A stretch of DNA of 64,000 bases from SZUA-545 sp050297855 (GTDB taxonomy: Bacteria; Campylobacterota; Campylobacteria; Campylobacterales; SZUA-545): the NCBI GenBank assembly GCA_050297855.1, contig JBNKTC010000006.1:1-64000 (forward strand). Reading direction: 5' to 3'. Of this stretch, positions 16,064-24,809 are shown piece after piece. The translations under genes and the position numbers were made by a program. Positions within the stretch are counted from its first letter, which is position 1. Each line of letters starts with the position of its first letter. Under the pieces are notes generated by a model. The model searched no databases. It was not told where the DNA came from and saw only the letters and a list, made by a program, of their open reading frames with translations.

Positions 16064-17178
16064 ATGAGAAGATCCATTTTGACGACTTTGCGGAACAGGT
16101 GGCGCTAGAGGTCGGTGTCGACGTCGATACGGCCAAGGATTATATCTATACGATGTTCGAAACGATCATCGAGGAGAATGAAAAAGGGGAGTGGGTCAAG
16201 ATCCGTAATTTCGGAAGCTTCCATCCCGTCCATAATAAAGAGCGGCGGGCGCGCAACCCCCAGACGGGCAACTTTATGACGATCCCCGCCCATTATCATG
16301 TCAACTTCAAACCTTCGGAGACCCTTTCGACGATCGTCAATGTCAAGTACGGGCACCTGCATCCGCAGGTCATCGAAGAGGAGCGTAAAAACGCCATGCC
16401 GATCGCTATTGCCGGCATTGCGGCGCTTGTTACGGTCATCGCCCTGCTGTTTTTCCTGCTTTCAGGCGGCGAGGAGGAGCCTACACCTCCGCAGGCACCG
16501 GTAATCCAGCAGGATGAAGCGGACCTTGCCCAACCGGTGGAAGAGGAGAAACCGGCAGTGGAAGAGCTGCCTATGAAGGATGAGAAGCCGGCATACCGCG
16601 AGGCGGTCGGTGACGATGTCGTCGAAGGGGAGGAGCCGGAACGATACGAAACGCCTTCCGCACAAGAGCGTGCGGAAGAGATGCGCCGGGAGATGATGCC
16701 GGAAGAGACGGTCTCTGAAGCGGCGATGCAGGATGAGACGGTGCGGGAAGAGGCCGGTTCCGTTTCGGCAGAGCGCGTTGCGGCTCCCCGTGTCGGAGAA
16801 GTGGGTATCACCTATACGGTCCACCAGAAAGATACGCTGACCGAGATCTCGGAGGATGCGTATGAAAACAGCGATTTCTGGCCGCTGATCTTCTCCAAGA
16901 ACTACCTGGTCGTACGGGATCCCGACCTGATCCGGCCCAAAACGGAGCTGGCGCTTCCGGGGCGTCCGGATATGGATGACCAGGGAGACCTTAAGAGTAT
17001 GTACGGCGGCTATCTACAGGCATATCTGCGTTACAAAGGACTCGGCAAAGACCAGAAAGCGATCTGGCTTCTTTTCCGGGGATATGTCAAGATCGACAAG
17101 GGGATCCTCGATATGCCCGAAGTCCTGGAAGAGGACCGGGTGGAAGTGCTGGACTACATCCGCCGCTACGACCCCTGA
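16060..17178 (+). CDS. HU-domain / transmembrane / LysM fusion protein
   Basis: The 372-residue protein begins, without a signal peptide, with a full HU/IHF-like domain (residues 1-95) that keeps the arm RRARNPQTGNF. A single membrane helix follows at about 113-134, preceded by RK and followed by an acidic stretch, predicting N-in/C-out topology. Next is a Glu/Pro/Ala-rich linker (about 137-245), a LysM domain starting YTVHQKDTLTEIS (about 249-300) and a helical C-terminal region. The cytoplasmic end could bind DNA and the periplasmic end peptidoglycan. The last 120 residues are paralogous to the protein at 3588-4244. It overlaps the upstream HU-like gene by 4 bases. Confidence 0.85.
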   Translation: MNEKIHFDDFAEQVALEVGVDVDTAKDYIYTMFETIIEENEKGEWVKIRNFGSFHPVHNKERRARNPQTGNFMTIPAHYHVNFKPSETLSTIVNVKYGHLHPQVIEEERKNAMPIAIAGIAALVTVIALLFFLLSGGEEEPTPPQAPVIQQDEADLAQPVEEEKPAVEELPMKDEKPAYREAVGDDVVEGEEPERYETPSAQERAEEMRREMMPEETVSEAAMQDETVREEAGSVSAERVAAPRVGEVGITYTVHQKDTLTEISEDAYENSDFWPLIFSKNYLVVRDPDLIRPKTELALPGRPDMDDQGDLKSMYGGYLQAYLRYKGLGKDQKAIWLLFRGYVKIDKGILDMPEVLEEDRVEVLDYIRRYDP

Positions 17179-18909
17179 TCAGCGCAGTCGCTGCAGAAGT
17201 TTTTCCAGGGTCGACACGGCCCGCTCCCTGTCCGCGCGGGCAGGGTCCAGTGTCAGGGAGAACCCCTCAAAACTCTCTGAAAGGGTATCGCTCTTCTCTT
17301 TTTCACCCAGGACTTTATAGATCTTGACCGGGTTGTGGAACCCTTTGACCGCAATGGCATCCACCTCAAGGCAGTCGAAATACTCTTCGATAAGCAGTTT
17401 GGTCTCTTCGGAGATCGTGATCTCGTTTTCGCCCGAGATCGATTCAAGGCGGCTTGCCAGGTTGATCGCCCCGCCGATGATCGTATAGTCCATGCGGTTT
17501 TCGCTGCCGAAGTTCCCGACGGTGGAGAATCCGGTATGGATACCGATACGGATCTTAAAGGGGCGGGTTACTCCCATCTTATACCAGGCCGCTTCCAGTT
17601 CGTGCATCCGTTCGATCATCTTAAGCGCCATGGCGACACAGAGCCTGGCATCCTCTTTGATCCCCTGGCTTTCGGGATCGCCGAAGAAGATCATCACCGC
17701 ATCGCCGATAAACTTGTCCACCGTACCACCGAACTCCAGGGCGATATCGCTCATCTCATTAAGATAGTGGTTGAGGATGGCGGCAAGGTCTTCGGCCTCC
17801 ATCATCTCCGTCGTCTCGGTAAAGCTGACGATGTCGGAGAAGAAGACGGTCAGTTTTTTACGTTTAGACTCGAGTTTTGCATCCATCTTCTTCTCGAAGA
17901 TCTGGTTATATATCTGGGGCGAAAGGTACTTGGAGAGCTTTTTTGAGAGGGATTCGAGCATCTCGTTTTTACTCTTCTCTTCCTGGAGACGGATCTTGTT
18001 GCGGCTCTCCTCTTTGAGTTTTCTGAGGGCCTCGTCGATACTTTCGACCATTGTATTAAAGGCGCGGGAGAGGCGGCCGATCTCGTCATCGGAATCGACA
18101 CTGACCCGTTTGGTGTAGTCGCCCGTCTCACTGATCGCTGCGGCGACGCGGGAGAGCTGGGTGACGGGCCCGGTGATGCGGGAGGCAAAAAAGGCGGCGG
18201 CCCCGATGATCAGGAGCGTCCCGCCCAGCGTCGCCCAGAGGATGACGTTCTGCAGCTCGGCGAAGATATCCAGTGCGGCGTTTTTGTCCAGGTCGAGGCG
18301 AAGCTGCGTCTGGGGAAGCCCGGGGATAGGGCGGGAGAAGGTGATGGTGTCGGTAAAAATCTTCTCCCGGAACAGGGGCGACCGGTCGGCTGTCTCGTAG
18401 AGATACATCGTACTTTCGGGCGTATTACGCAGGTGTTTTTTGAGATTTTGCAGATTGTAGGTGAGATAGAGCCTGCCGATACGTTTGCCCGGGTCAAAGG
18501 ATGCCGTGATATCGGCTGAAAAGCGGTAGGGGAGGTCGAAGGGTTTTCCGATACGCTCAAAGGCGGAGGCGGAGACGATCTGCCCGGCGGTGTCCGTGAC
18601 GTAGATATCGCCGATAAGACCCATATCCTCTTTTTTCGCGATCAGGATATCGGCGATACGGCGGTCGATATCCCGGCTGATGATATCATCCATGATGTCG
18701 AGTTTTGCGATAAAACGGAGCTCTTTTTTAAGGGAATCGAGCTCTCCCGCGATACGTGCTGCGGCAAGTTCGAGGGTAGTCTGCTGCTCTTTTTTTATCT
18801 TTTCGAAATGGTCGGTCTCACTTTTAAAGACGATAAAGAAGACGACGGCGAGGTAGGGAAGGAGGCTGGCGCCGACAAAGAGGAGGATGGTTTTCAGTCT
18901 AAAACTCAT
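17179..18909 (-). CDS. Membrane-bound class III adenylate cyclase with HAMP domain
   Basis: The 576-residue protein has a membrane helix at about 7-28, a periplasmic sensor region of about 190 residues, a second helix at about 218-240, a HAMP domain (SRITGPVTQLSRVAAAIS onward), a short coiled coil and a C-terminal CYCc domain. The metal-binding Asp residues are in VFFSDIVSFT and KFIGDAVMIFFG, with NLASRLES near the transition-state site, so the enzyme looks active and probably makes cAMP. Its start overlaps the 3' end of the solute-binding protein gene by 11 bases, which suggests the binding protein may feed its periplasmic sensor. It converges on the HU-TM-LysM gene with no gap. Confidence 0.9.
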   Translation of the reverse strand: MSFRLKTILLFVGASLLPYLAVVFFIVFKSETDHFEKIKKEQQTTLELAAARIAGELDSLKKELRFIAKLDIMDDIISRDIDRRIADILIAKKEDMGLIGDIYVTDTAGQIVSASAFERIGKPFDLPYRFSADITASFDPGKRIGRLYLTYNLQNLKKHLRNTPESTMYLYETADRSPLFREKIFTDTITFSRPIPGLPQTQLRLDLDKNAALDIFAELQNVILWATLGGTLLIIGAAAFFASRITGPVTQLSRVAAAISETGDYTKRVSVDSDDEIGRLSRAFNTMVESIDEALRKLKEESRNKIRLQEEKSKNEMLESLSKKLSKYLSPQIYNQIFEKKMDAKLESKRKKLTVFFSDIVSFTETTEMMEAEDLAAILNHYLNEMSDIALEFGGTVDKFIGDAVMIFFGDPESQGIKEDARLCVAMALKMIERMHELEAAWYKMGVTRPFKIRIGIHTGFSTVGNFGSENRMDYTIIGGAINLASRLESISGENEITISEETKLLIEEYFDCLEVDAIAVKGFHNPVKIYKVLGEKEKSDTLSESFEGFSLTLDPARADRERAVSTLEKLLQRLR

Positions 18910-19300
18910 AGAGTACCTTCAGGCTTTCATCCACCAGCGATTTGCGCAGATAGCCTACAGCGTTTTTCTGGTTGGATACAAAGGCACGGACCCCCATTTC
19001 ACTGCGCTGGACGAGCGGGGGTTTGACCCCTTTATAGTGGTTGATGATCCAGTATTCGTTAATATCCTCCCGGGCCATTCCCAGGACCTTATCCTCGAAA
19101 ACCCGGCGGATAGCGTCGGCGGCACCCAGGTTGACGGGGATCACTTCCGTTCCGTGGTAAAACCCCCGTTTTTTTAAAAAGATATCTTTGACGAAACGGC
19201 CGTCCAGGGAGGCTATGGGGCTATCGGCCGATGCGACGACGGCATACTCTCCCGCCGGGAGCAGTGACACCAGGATGAGGAGTAGGATTATCCGCCGCAT
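18899..19300 (-). CDS. Short periplasmic phosphate-type solute-binding protein (PstS-like domain)
   Basis: With the start at 19300 the product is 133 residues, beginning with a signal peptide (MRRIILLLILVSLLPAGEY). An earlier in-frame start would put a non-signal-like stretch in front. The body (SPIASLDGRFVKDIFLKKRGFYHGTEVIPVNL) resembles the truncated PstS-like family often linked to signalling genes, and is much shorter than a full transporter-binding protein. It sits between a porin-like gene and a membrane adenylate cyclase, overlapping the latter. No transporter genes are adjacent, so a ligand-presenting role is inferred. Confidence 0.7.
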   Translation of the reverse strand: MRRIILLLILVSLLPAGEYAVVASADSPIASLDGRFVKDIFLKKRGFYHGTEVIPVNLGAADAIRRVFEDKVLGMAREDINEYWIINHYKGVKPPLVQRSEMGVRAFVSNQKNAVGYLRKSLVDESLKVLYEF

Positions 19301-19307
19301 CGTCGCC

Positions 19308-20288
19308 TCAAAACAGTATGGAGAAGGAGAAAAGTGCCATGGAGTCGGCACTGTCGTCATGGAGCAGATACTCCGCCTTAAGGGAGACCGGGAAGATAGG
19401 CCGGTAGTTGTAGCCGAGGATATAGAGGTTCTCGTTCAGCCTAAGCGCTTCGTCGCGGTAGTATTCGTACCGTGCCGCCAGGGTATGGTGTCTGGCCACT
19501 CTTTTGGCACCCTGGAGAAAGACGCTCTCTTTGGTCTGGTCCGATGTCCCGTCCGGGTAGTCGGTACTGCTTTGCGCCGCCTCTCCCAATATCCGAAGGC
19601 CGTTATCCTCATACCGGAGCGTCATCCCGCCGTAGCCGCTTTGTGTTCCGTCCTCCAGTTCAAACCGGCCGCCCCAGAGGCGTGCTTCGAGGATACCGAA
19701 ATCCTTGGTCAGGACTGCGCCAACATGGTCATCGGTGTAAAAGTTGTTATAACCGTGGTCGATGTCTTCGTTCTTCTGGGCAAAGAGCGCGTATTTGAGC
19801 GTGTCGCTTCCGGGAAGATATCCCTCGATGTCGAGTCCCGAAACGAGACGGGGGAAGATGTACTGGCTGAGTCGCGGTTTGGACGTCGTGTCACGCAGGA
19901 CGTTGATGGGTACCTGGTTCCAGTAGCTGCCCGGGGTGATGAACTTCCCGGCGGTAAATTCAAGCTGGTTGCTCAGCTTGTAGTTGAGGTAGGCACGCTC
20001 GGTAAAGAAGTCAGGGTTGGACTCTTCCGTATCCTCTTTAAGATCCCAGGAGTGGTATTTGGCCGCTTCGAACTCGACCAGGTAGGAGAGGGAGTGGGTG
20101 AGTTCCCCGTATGCCATGACGGCGATGTCGTCGATCTCCAGCTCGTCGATCCGGTCGCCCTTTTTATACTCGGCGGAGACGTATCCTCCCACGGTAAGCT
20201 GGTCGAGCAGTTCGTATCCGCTGCCCAGGCGGTAGTCGCCGGCCATCAGGGCTATGGGGAGAAGGAGAGTGGGGATAAGTCGCTTCAT
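19308..20288 (-). CDS. Porin-like outer-membrane protein
   Basis: The 326-residue protein has a signal peptide ending ALMAGDY, many amphipathic beta strands, and ends FSFSILF with a terminal Phe as in outer-membrane barrels. It resembles phosphate-selective or OprP-like porins in general layout (LDIEGYLPGSDTLKYALFAQ, a GGYVSAEYK start), but the substrate cannot be told. It is the first gene of the porin / solute-binding / adenylate cyclase run, 7 bases upstream of the second gene. Confidence 0.7.
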   Translation of the reverse strand: MKRLIPTLLLPIALMAGDYRLGSGYELLDQLTVGGYVSAEYKKGDRIDELEIDDIAVMAYGELTHSLSYLVEFEAAKYHSWDLKEDTEESNPDFFTERAYLNYKLSNQLEFTAGKFITPGSYWNQVPINVLRDTTSKPRLSQYIFPRLVSGLDIEGYLPGSDTLKYALFAQKNEDIDHGYNNFYTDDHVGAVLTKDFGILEARLWGGRFELEDGTQSGYGGMTLRYEDNGLRILGEAAQSSTDYPDGTSDQTKESVFLQGAKRVARHHTLAARYEYYRDEALRLNENLYILGYNYRPIFPVSLKAEYLLHDDSADSMALFSFSILF

Positions 20289-20336
20289 GGGTCCGCCTGC
20301 ATCGAGTCTCTAACACCGTTTTTCTGTTTCAGATTG

Positions 20337-20342
20337 TATAAT
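20337..20342 (+). promoter_or_regulatory. Putative -10 element for pdxJ
   Basis: A TATAAT hexamer lies 44 bases upstream of the pdxJ ATG and is preceded by a T-rich stretch, the usual form of Campylobacterota sigma-70 promoters, which often lack a clear -35 box. Confidence 0.5.
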
Positions 20343-20385
20343 GTAGCATCTAAACCATGAAAAAATCATTTAATAAGGCTTTTGA

Positions 20386-21165
20386 ATGCTCTTAGGCGTA
20401 AATATCGACCACATCGCGGTGCTGCGGGAAGCGCGGCTTGTCAACGACCCCTCTCCGCTGGATGCCCTCTTTATGGCAAAAAGTTCCGGAGCGGACCAGA
20501 TCACGATCCACCTGCGGGAAGATAGACGCCACATCCATGATGAGGATGCCGCCGATATTATCCGCCTTTCGCCCCTTCCTGTGAACCTGGAGTGTTCGAT
20601 CAACGAATCGATCATCGATATCGTCTGCGACCTGAAGCCGTTTAGGGCGACGCTGGTGCCGGAAAACCGCAACGAAGTGACCACCGAAGGGGGGCTGGAC
20701 ATCGCGGGTAACCGGGAGCGGATCGCCGGGGTGATCCGACGGCTGAAAGAGGAGGAGATCAAGGTCTCGCTCTTTACCGACCCCGACAGCACCAGCATGG
20801 AGTTGAGCCGCGAGCTGGGTGCCGATATGGTGGAGCTGCATACGGGACGCTATGCCAATATCTACGGGATGCTCTACGGCAACCTGGCGCGGACGCGTTA
20901 CAGCGTCAAAGAGCTGGAGCTGCCCCGAAGCGAACTGGAACGCCTGCTGGATGAGGAGTTGGAGCGGCTGGAAAACGCCGCGCGCCGGGCCCACGGGCTG
21001 GGACTCCTGGTGGCGGCGGGCCACGGGCTTAATTACCAGAACGTCTACGCCATGATGAAGATCCCCCACCTGATCGAACTCAACATCGGTCAGAGTATCA
21101 TCGCCCGCAGCGTCTATACGGGCTTCCCCGAAGCGGTACGGGAGATGAAACGGCTGCTGGGATGA
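20386..21165 (+). CDS. pdxJ: Pyridoxine 5'-phosphate synthase
   Basis: The 259-residue TIM-barrel enzyme has LGVNIDHIAVLREAR at the N-terminus, the QITIHLREDRRHI segment and a C-terminal NIGQSIIARSVYTGF phosphate-binding region, all typical of PdxJ. It joins 3-amino-2-oxopropyl phosphate and 1-deoxyxylulose 5-phosphate in the DXP-dependent vitamin B6 pathway. It overlaps pdxA by 4 bases (ATGA), so the two act as one unit. Confidence 0.97.
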   Translation: MLLGVNIDHIAVLREARLVNDPSPLDALFMAKSSGADQITIHLREDRRHIHDEDAADIIRLSPLPVNLECSINESIIDIVCDLKPFRATLVPENRNEVTTEGGLDIAGNRERIAGVIRRLKEEEIKVSLFTDPDSTSMELSRELGADMVELHTGRYANIYGMLYGNLARTRYSVKELELPRSELERLLDEELERLENAARRAHGLGLLVAAGHGLNYQNVYAMMKIPHLIELNIGQSIIARSVYTGFPEAVREMKRLLG

Positions 21166-22094
21166 CGGTCGCGGTCAGTATCGGAGACCTTAACGGCGTC
21201 GGGGCGGAGATCGCCCTGGCCAGCCATGACTCGGTCAAACAGATGTGTCATCCCGTCTATTTCGTTGACCGTGAGATGATCGGACAGGCTGCAAAGCTGC
21301 TTGGCGTCGCGGTGCCCGGTGATTTTGAGACACGATGTGTGGGAGAAGGGTTTACCATCAATCCCGGCAGCGTCAGCGGGGAGAGTGGCCGGTATGCCCA
21401 CCGTTCCTTTGAAAAGGCCGTTGCATTCACGGCTGCGGGGGAGGCGGATGCCGTCGTGACGATGCCGATCCACAAAGAGGCGTGGAGCCTTGGGGGGGTC
21501 AGCTACAAGGGGCATACCGATATGCTGCGGGACTATTTTAAAAAAGAGGCGATCATGATGCTGGGGCGTCCCGGCTTTTATGTCGCGCTCTATACGGAGC
21601 ATATCCCGCTCAAAGAGGTCTTTTCCCATATGAACGAAGCGGAGCTGGTCGCTTTTTTGCTCACACTTCAGAAGGAGATGGGGGCGGAGAAGATCGGGGT
21701 GCTCGGCCTTAATCCCCATGCGGGGGACGGCGGGGTGCTGGGGGATGAGGATCGCGTCGTCACGGCTGCCTGCAAGGAGGCCAACCGGCAGCTCGGTCGC
21801 GCGGTGTTCGACGGTGCCCTGGTGCCCGATACCGCCTTTACGCCCCATATGCGGGAACGTTACGCTCTTTTTGTGGCGATGTACCACGACCAGGGACTGG
21901 CACCGCTCAAGGCCCTCTATTTTGACGAGAGCATCAATGTCTCGCTGAACCTCCCCATCGTCCGTACGTCCGTCGATCACGGTACGGCGTTCGATATCGC
22001 CTATAAGGGCAAAGATCCCGCCAACCTCAGCTATCTGAACGCTGTCCGGGAGGCGGTGAGGCTGGCAGGGCTTAAAGCTGGTGGACGTCCATAA
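21162..22094 (+). CDS. pdxA: 4-hydroxythreonine-4-phosphate dehydrogenase
   Basis: The 310-residue protein has GDLNGVGAEIAL at the start, the metal-site segments VSYKGHTDML and MYHDQGLAPLK, and VDHGTAFDIAYKG near the end, as in PdxA. It makes the amino-ketone substrate of PdxJ, so pdxJ-pdxA forms a complete two-gene condensation module. Its 3' end overlaps the convergent CBS-domain gene by 23 bases. Confidence 0.96.
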   Translation: MTVAVSIGDLNGVGAEIALASHDSVKQMCHPVYFVDREMIGQAAKLLGVAVPGDFETRCVGEGFTINPGSVSGESGRYAHRSFEKAVAFTAAGEADAVVTMPIHKEAWSLGGVSYKGHTDMLRDYFKKEAIMMLGRPGFYVALYTEHIPLKEVFSHMNEAELVAFLLTLQKEMGAEKIGVLGLNPHAGDGGVLGDEDRVVTAACKEANRQLGRAVFDGALVPDTAFTPHMRERYALFVAMYHDQGLAPLKALYFDESINVSLNLPIVRTSVDHGTAFDIAYKGKDPANLSYLNAVREAVRLAGLKAGGRP

Positions 22095-22461
22095 GGTTTT
22101 CGATGATGTCGGTCATCGTGATCAACCCTTCGATCTCGTTGGAGTCGGCTACGACAAGCCGTTTGATCCCGTGGTTGACCATCAGTTTGGCGGCGTGTTT
22201 GATATCCACGTATTTTGAGATCGTAATGGCCGGTTTGGCGTAGACGTCGTAGACGTTGAGCAGGTCGATATCGCCGTCTTCGGCAACGATCGCCTTGAGC
22301 ACCGAGGTGTAGGTGATGATCCCGTAGGCGTCGTTGGGGTTTTGTTTGTTCACGACCAGGGATTTGACCCGCTTCTCCTTCATCATAGCCAGCGCTTCTC
22401 TCAGGGATGAGAGCGGGTCGATCATCAGCGGGTTGGTCCGCATCACTTCTTGTACGATCAT
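22072..22461 (-). CDS. CBS-domain pair protein
   Basis: The 129-residue protein consists of two CBS motifs (MRTNPLMIDPLSSLREALAMM and YAKPAITISKYVDIKHAAKLM) and little else, forming one Bateman module that usually binds adenine nucleotides. It is the last gene of the DUF1538 / PII-like / CBS cluster, directly abutting the PII-like gene. A regulatory subunit for the membrane protein is inferred. Confidence 0.85.
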   Translation of the reverse strand: MIVQEVMRTNPLMIDPLSSLREALAMMKEKRVKSLVVNKQNPNDAYGIITYTSVLKAIVAEDGDIDLLNVYDVYAKPAITISKYVDIKHAAKLMVNHGIKRLVVADSNEIEGLITMTDIIENLMDVHQL

Positions 22462-22809
22462 CTATAACTCCTCTTTGATGTTTTCTTCGAATTTGTTCAG
22501 CTGTTTAAGGTCGATACCCGCCAGGTGTTCCAGCGGGAGGGTGAAGGCGACGCCGGCATCCCCTTTGTCCATCTCCAGCTCTTTTTTAAGCGCTTTTAGT
22601 ACCTTGAGCGAGAGGCTCTTCTCCAGGACGAAGATCATGACCGACTGGGCCCCTTCGTATGTCAGACCCCAGAAGACCTTCTTCTCTTCGCCGCCGATAC
22701 CGCGGCCGTGCAGGATCGTGACCCCTCCGGCCCCGGCCTCTTTGGCCACGAGACGCGCCTTCTCCTCCATCTCTTCTGAAACGATGGCGATCAGTAGTGA
22801 AAACTTCAT
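22462..22809 (-). CDS. PII-like signalling protein
   Basis: The 115-residue protein has the ferredoxin-like alpha/beta layout of the PII superfamily (KFSLLIAIVSEEMEEKARLVAKEAGAGGVTILHGRG), with GAGGVTILHGRG in the position of the PII beta2/T-loop region. The classical uridylylation Tyr motif is absent. PII-like proteins bind nucleotides and control membrane transporters, which suits its place between a DUF1538 membrane protein and a CBS protein. The genes are separated by only one base or less. Confidence 0.75.
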   Translation of the reverse strand: MKFSLLIAIVSEEMEEKARLVAKEAGAGGVTILHGRGIGGEEKKVFWGLTYEGAQSVMIFVLEKSLSLKVLKALKKELEMDKGDAGVAFTLPLEHLAGIDLKQLNKFEENIKEEL

Positions 22810-22810
22810 A

Positions 22811-24307
22811 TTATTCTGCCTCCTTCTTTATGGTAAATAATCTTTCGGTGATAATCCCGTAGGCCATGACCGTGATCATGGGGAACAGGGATGCAAAGGC
22901 GATCAGCCCGAAGCCGTCCAACAGGGGGCTGCGTCCCTCGATGTTGCTCGCCAGTCCCAGCCCCAGTGCCGCTACGAGCGGGACGGTCACCGTCGAGGTG
23001 GTGACCCCGCCCGAGTCGTAGGCGATGGGGATGATGTACTGGGGGGAGAGCGTCGTCAGGATAATGACCACGAGGTAGCCCGCGATGATATAGTAGTGCA
23101 GCGGGTCCCCTTCGACGATCCGGTAGGCTCCCAGGGCGATGCCCACGGCTACCCCGCCGGCGACGAAGAGCCGCAGGTAGAGGTCGTTGATACGGCCGCT
23201 GCTCACCTCCTTGGCCTTGATCGCTACGGCGATGAGGGAGGGCTCGGCCATCGTCGTGGCAAACCCGATGGCAAAGCCGAAGAGGTAGATATAAAAGAGG
23301 TTTCCCGTAGCCGTCAGCTGCGTGGCCATCGTCTCGCCCAGGGGGAAAAGCCCGATATTCAGCCCGACGATAAAGGCGTAAAGCCCCAGGATCACGAGAC
23401 CGAATCCCGCAACGGCCCGTTTGAGCCCGGAGTAGGGGCGGCGGATGATGGCGTACTGGAAGAAGAGGATGATCCCCAGGATCGGAAGGACGTCTTTCAT
23501 CACCATCAGCAGTTCGAGGATGATGGAGCTGAAGGTGTACTCTACCGGTGCGGCCGCCTGGAGCGTCTCCATGACCGCGGTGGCCCCTTCGGGGGCGGGA
23601 AGGAAATTGTAGACGACGATCCCGTAGCCCAGGACGAAGATCATGGGGGTCAGGGAGGCGAAGGCGATGAGTCCGAAGCCGTCGATGACCGGGTTTCTCC
23701 CCCTGATGGAGGAGGCAAGGCCGACACCCAGCGCTGTCACCAGCGGAACGGTGACGGTGGAGGTGGTCACCCCGCCCGAGTCGTAGGCCAGGCCGATGAT
23801 CTCTTTGGGGGAGAAGAAGGTGACGGCAACGACGATAATATAGCCTGCGATGATATAGTACTGTATCGGATGCCCGATGATGATACGGAAGACCCCCAAC
23901 ATGATGGCAAACCCGACCGAGAGGGCGACGACGACCCGCAGCCAGTCGGCATCGATCCGTCCGGAGCTGATCACTTCGGCTTTTTGGGCAACGGCCAGAA
24001 GGGCCGGTTCGGCAATGGTGGTCCCGAAGCCGATAAAAAACGAAAAGACCATCAGCCAGAAAAAGGAGCCTTTTTTGGCAAACTCGTGGGCCAGCCCCTC
24101 GCCGATAGGAAAGATCCCGATATCAAGCCCCTGTATAAAGAGGCTCAGCCCCACGGCGACGATCAGCAGCCCGATGACGAGGGAGGCGGTGTTTTCGGGT
24201 GGGGTCTGGATGATGGCGATCTGGAAAAAAGCGATAACGAGGATAATGGGAAGAAGATCACGGAAAGCGTTTTTAAGTTCACGTAAAAAGAGTTTAATAT
24301 TTTCCAT
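22811..24307 (-). CDS. DUF1538 family membrane protein with duplicated halves
   Basis: The start at 24307 gives a product of 498 residues with about twelve membrane segments. It is an internal duplication: each half contains YDSGGVTTSTVTVPLV followed by GLAS and DGFGLIAFASL. DUF1538 proteins are polytopic and commonly found beside PII-type genes, which suggests a transporter or channel regulated by the downstream PII-like and CBS proteins. The substrate is not known. An upstream ATG at 24355 would add 16 polar residues not typical of the family. Confidence 0.8.
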   Translation of the reverse strand: MENIKLFLRELKNAFRDLLPIILVIAFFQIAIIQTPPENTASLVIGLLIVAVGLSLFIQGLDIGIFPIGEGLAHEFAKKGSFFWLMVFSFFIGFGTTIAEPALLAVAQKAEVISSGRIDADWLRVVVALSVGFAIMLGVFRIIIGHPIQYYIIAGYIIVVAVTFFSPKEIIGLAYDSGGVTTSTVTVPLVTALGVGLASSIRGRNPVIDGFGLIAFASLTPMIFVLGYGIVVYNFLPAPEGATAVMETLQAAAPVEYTFSSIILELLMVMKDVLPILGIILFFQYAIIRRPYSGLKRAVAGFGLVILGLYAFIVGLNIGLFPLGETMATQLTATGNLFYIYLFGFAIGFATTMAEPSLIAVAIKAKEVSSGRINDLYLRLFVAGGVAVGIALGAYRIVEGDPLHYYIIAGYLVVIILTTLSPQYIIPIAYDSGGVTTSTVTVPLVAALGLGLASNIEGRSPLLDGFGLIAFASLFPMITVMAYGIITERLFTIKKEAE

Positions 24308-24380
24308 GGAGATATCATAGGATAATCTCTTTAATATACGACTAAATCCGTACACCGTCAGAACGGAATGTCACCCGATC

Positions 24381-24397
24381 GTCGCCGTGGAGGCGAC
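24381..24397 (-). terminator. Small hairpin downstream of the thioredoxin-like gene
   Basis: GTCGCC (24381-24386) and GGCGAC (24392-24397) form a 6-bp stem with a 5-base loop between the thioredoxin-like gene and the DUF1538 gene. There is no T-run, so termination is uncertain. Confidence 0.3.
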
Positions 24398-24410
24398 AAA
24401 GGGCAGTGGG

Positions 24411-24809
24411 CTATTTTTTGAGGTTTTTTCGGATCTGCTGCAGCTCTTTTAAAAAGGTCTCGGCCTTGGCCCCGCCGGCGATCTTGCGGGCCACTTTTTT
24501 TCCGTTGTGGTCGGTGAAGTAGAAGGTGGGCGTTCCCCGGAAGCGGAAGCCGTCCGGTACCTCCTGCTCATAGATATCGATCTCGACGGGAACAAAATAG
24601 AAACGGATGTAGTCAGCCAGTGTCTCGTTCTGGAATGCGACATCTTTCATATACTCGCAGGTGGGGCATCCGGCCTGGGAGAACATGATCATGATCGTCT
24701 TCCCCTCCGCCGCCGCGATCTTTTTGGCATCGTCGTAGGATTTGACCCACGTGATCCCTTCGGCCCAGAGAGAGACGGTGATAAAGGTAAGGAGGATAAG
24801 TTTTTTCAT
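24411..24809 (-). CDS. Periplasmic thioredoxin-like protein
   Basis: The 132-residue protein has a signal peptide (MKKLILLTFITVSLWAEG) and a thioredoxin fold with the redox motif CPTC in FSQAGCPTCEYMKD. The cis-Pro region is FRGTPTFYFTD. It resembles SoxW/thioredoxin-7-type proteins that reduce periplasmic disulfides. Its start overlaps the end of the upstream sensor kinase gene by 4 bases, linking it to that operon and to the cytochrome c beyond. Confidence 0.85.
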   Translation of the reverse strand: MKKLILLTFITVSLWAEGITWVKSYDDAKKIAAAEGKTIMIMFSQAGCPTCEYMKDVAFQNETLADYIRFYFVPVEIDIYEQEVPDGFRFRGTPTFYFTDHNGKKVARKIAGGAKAETFLKELQQIRKNLKK

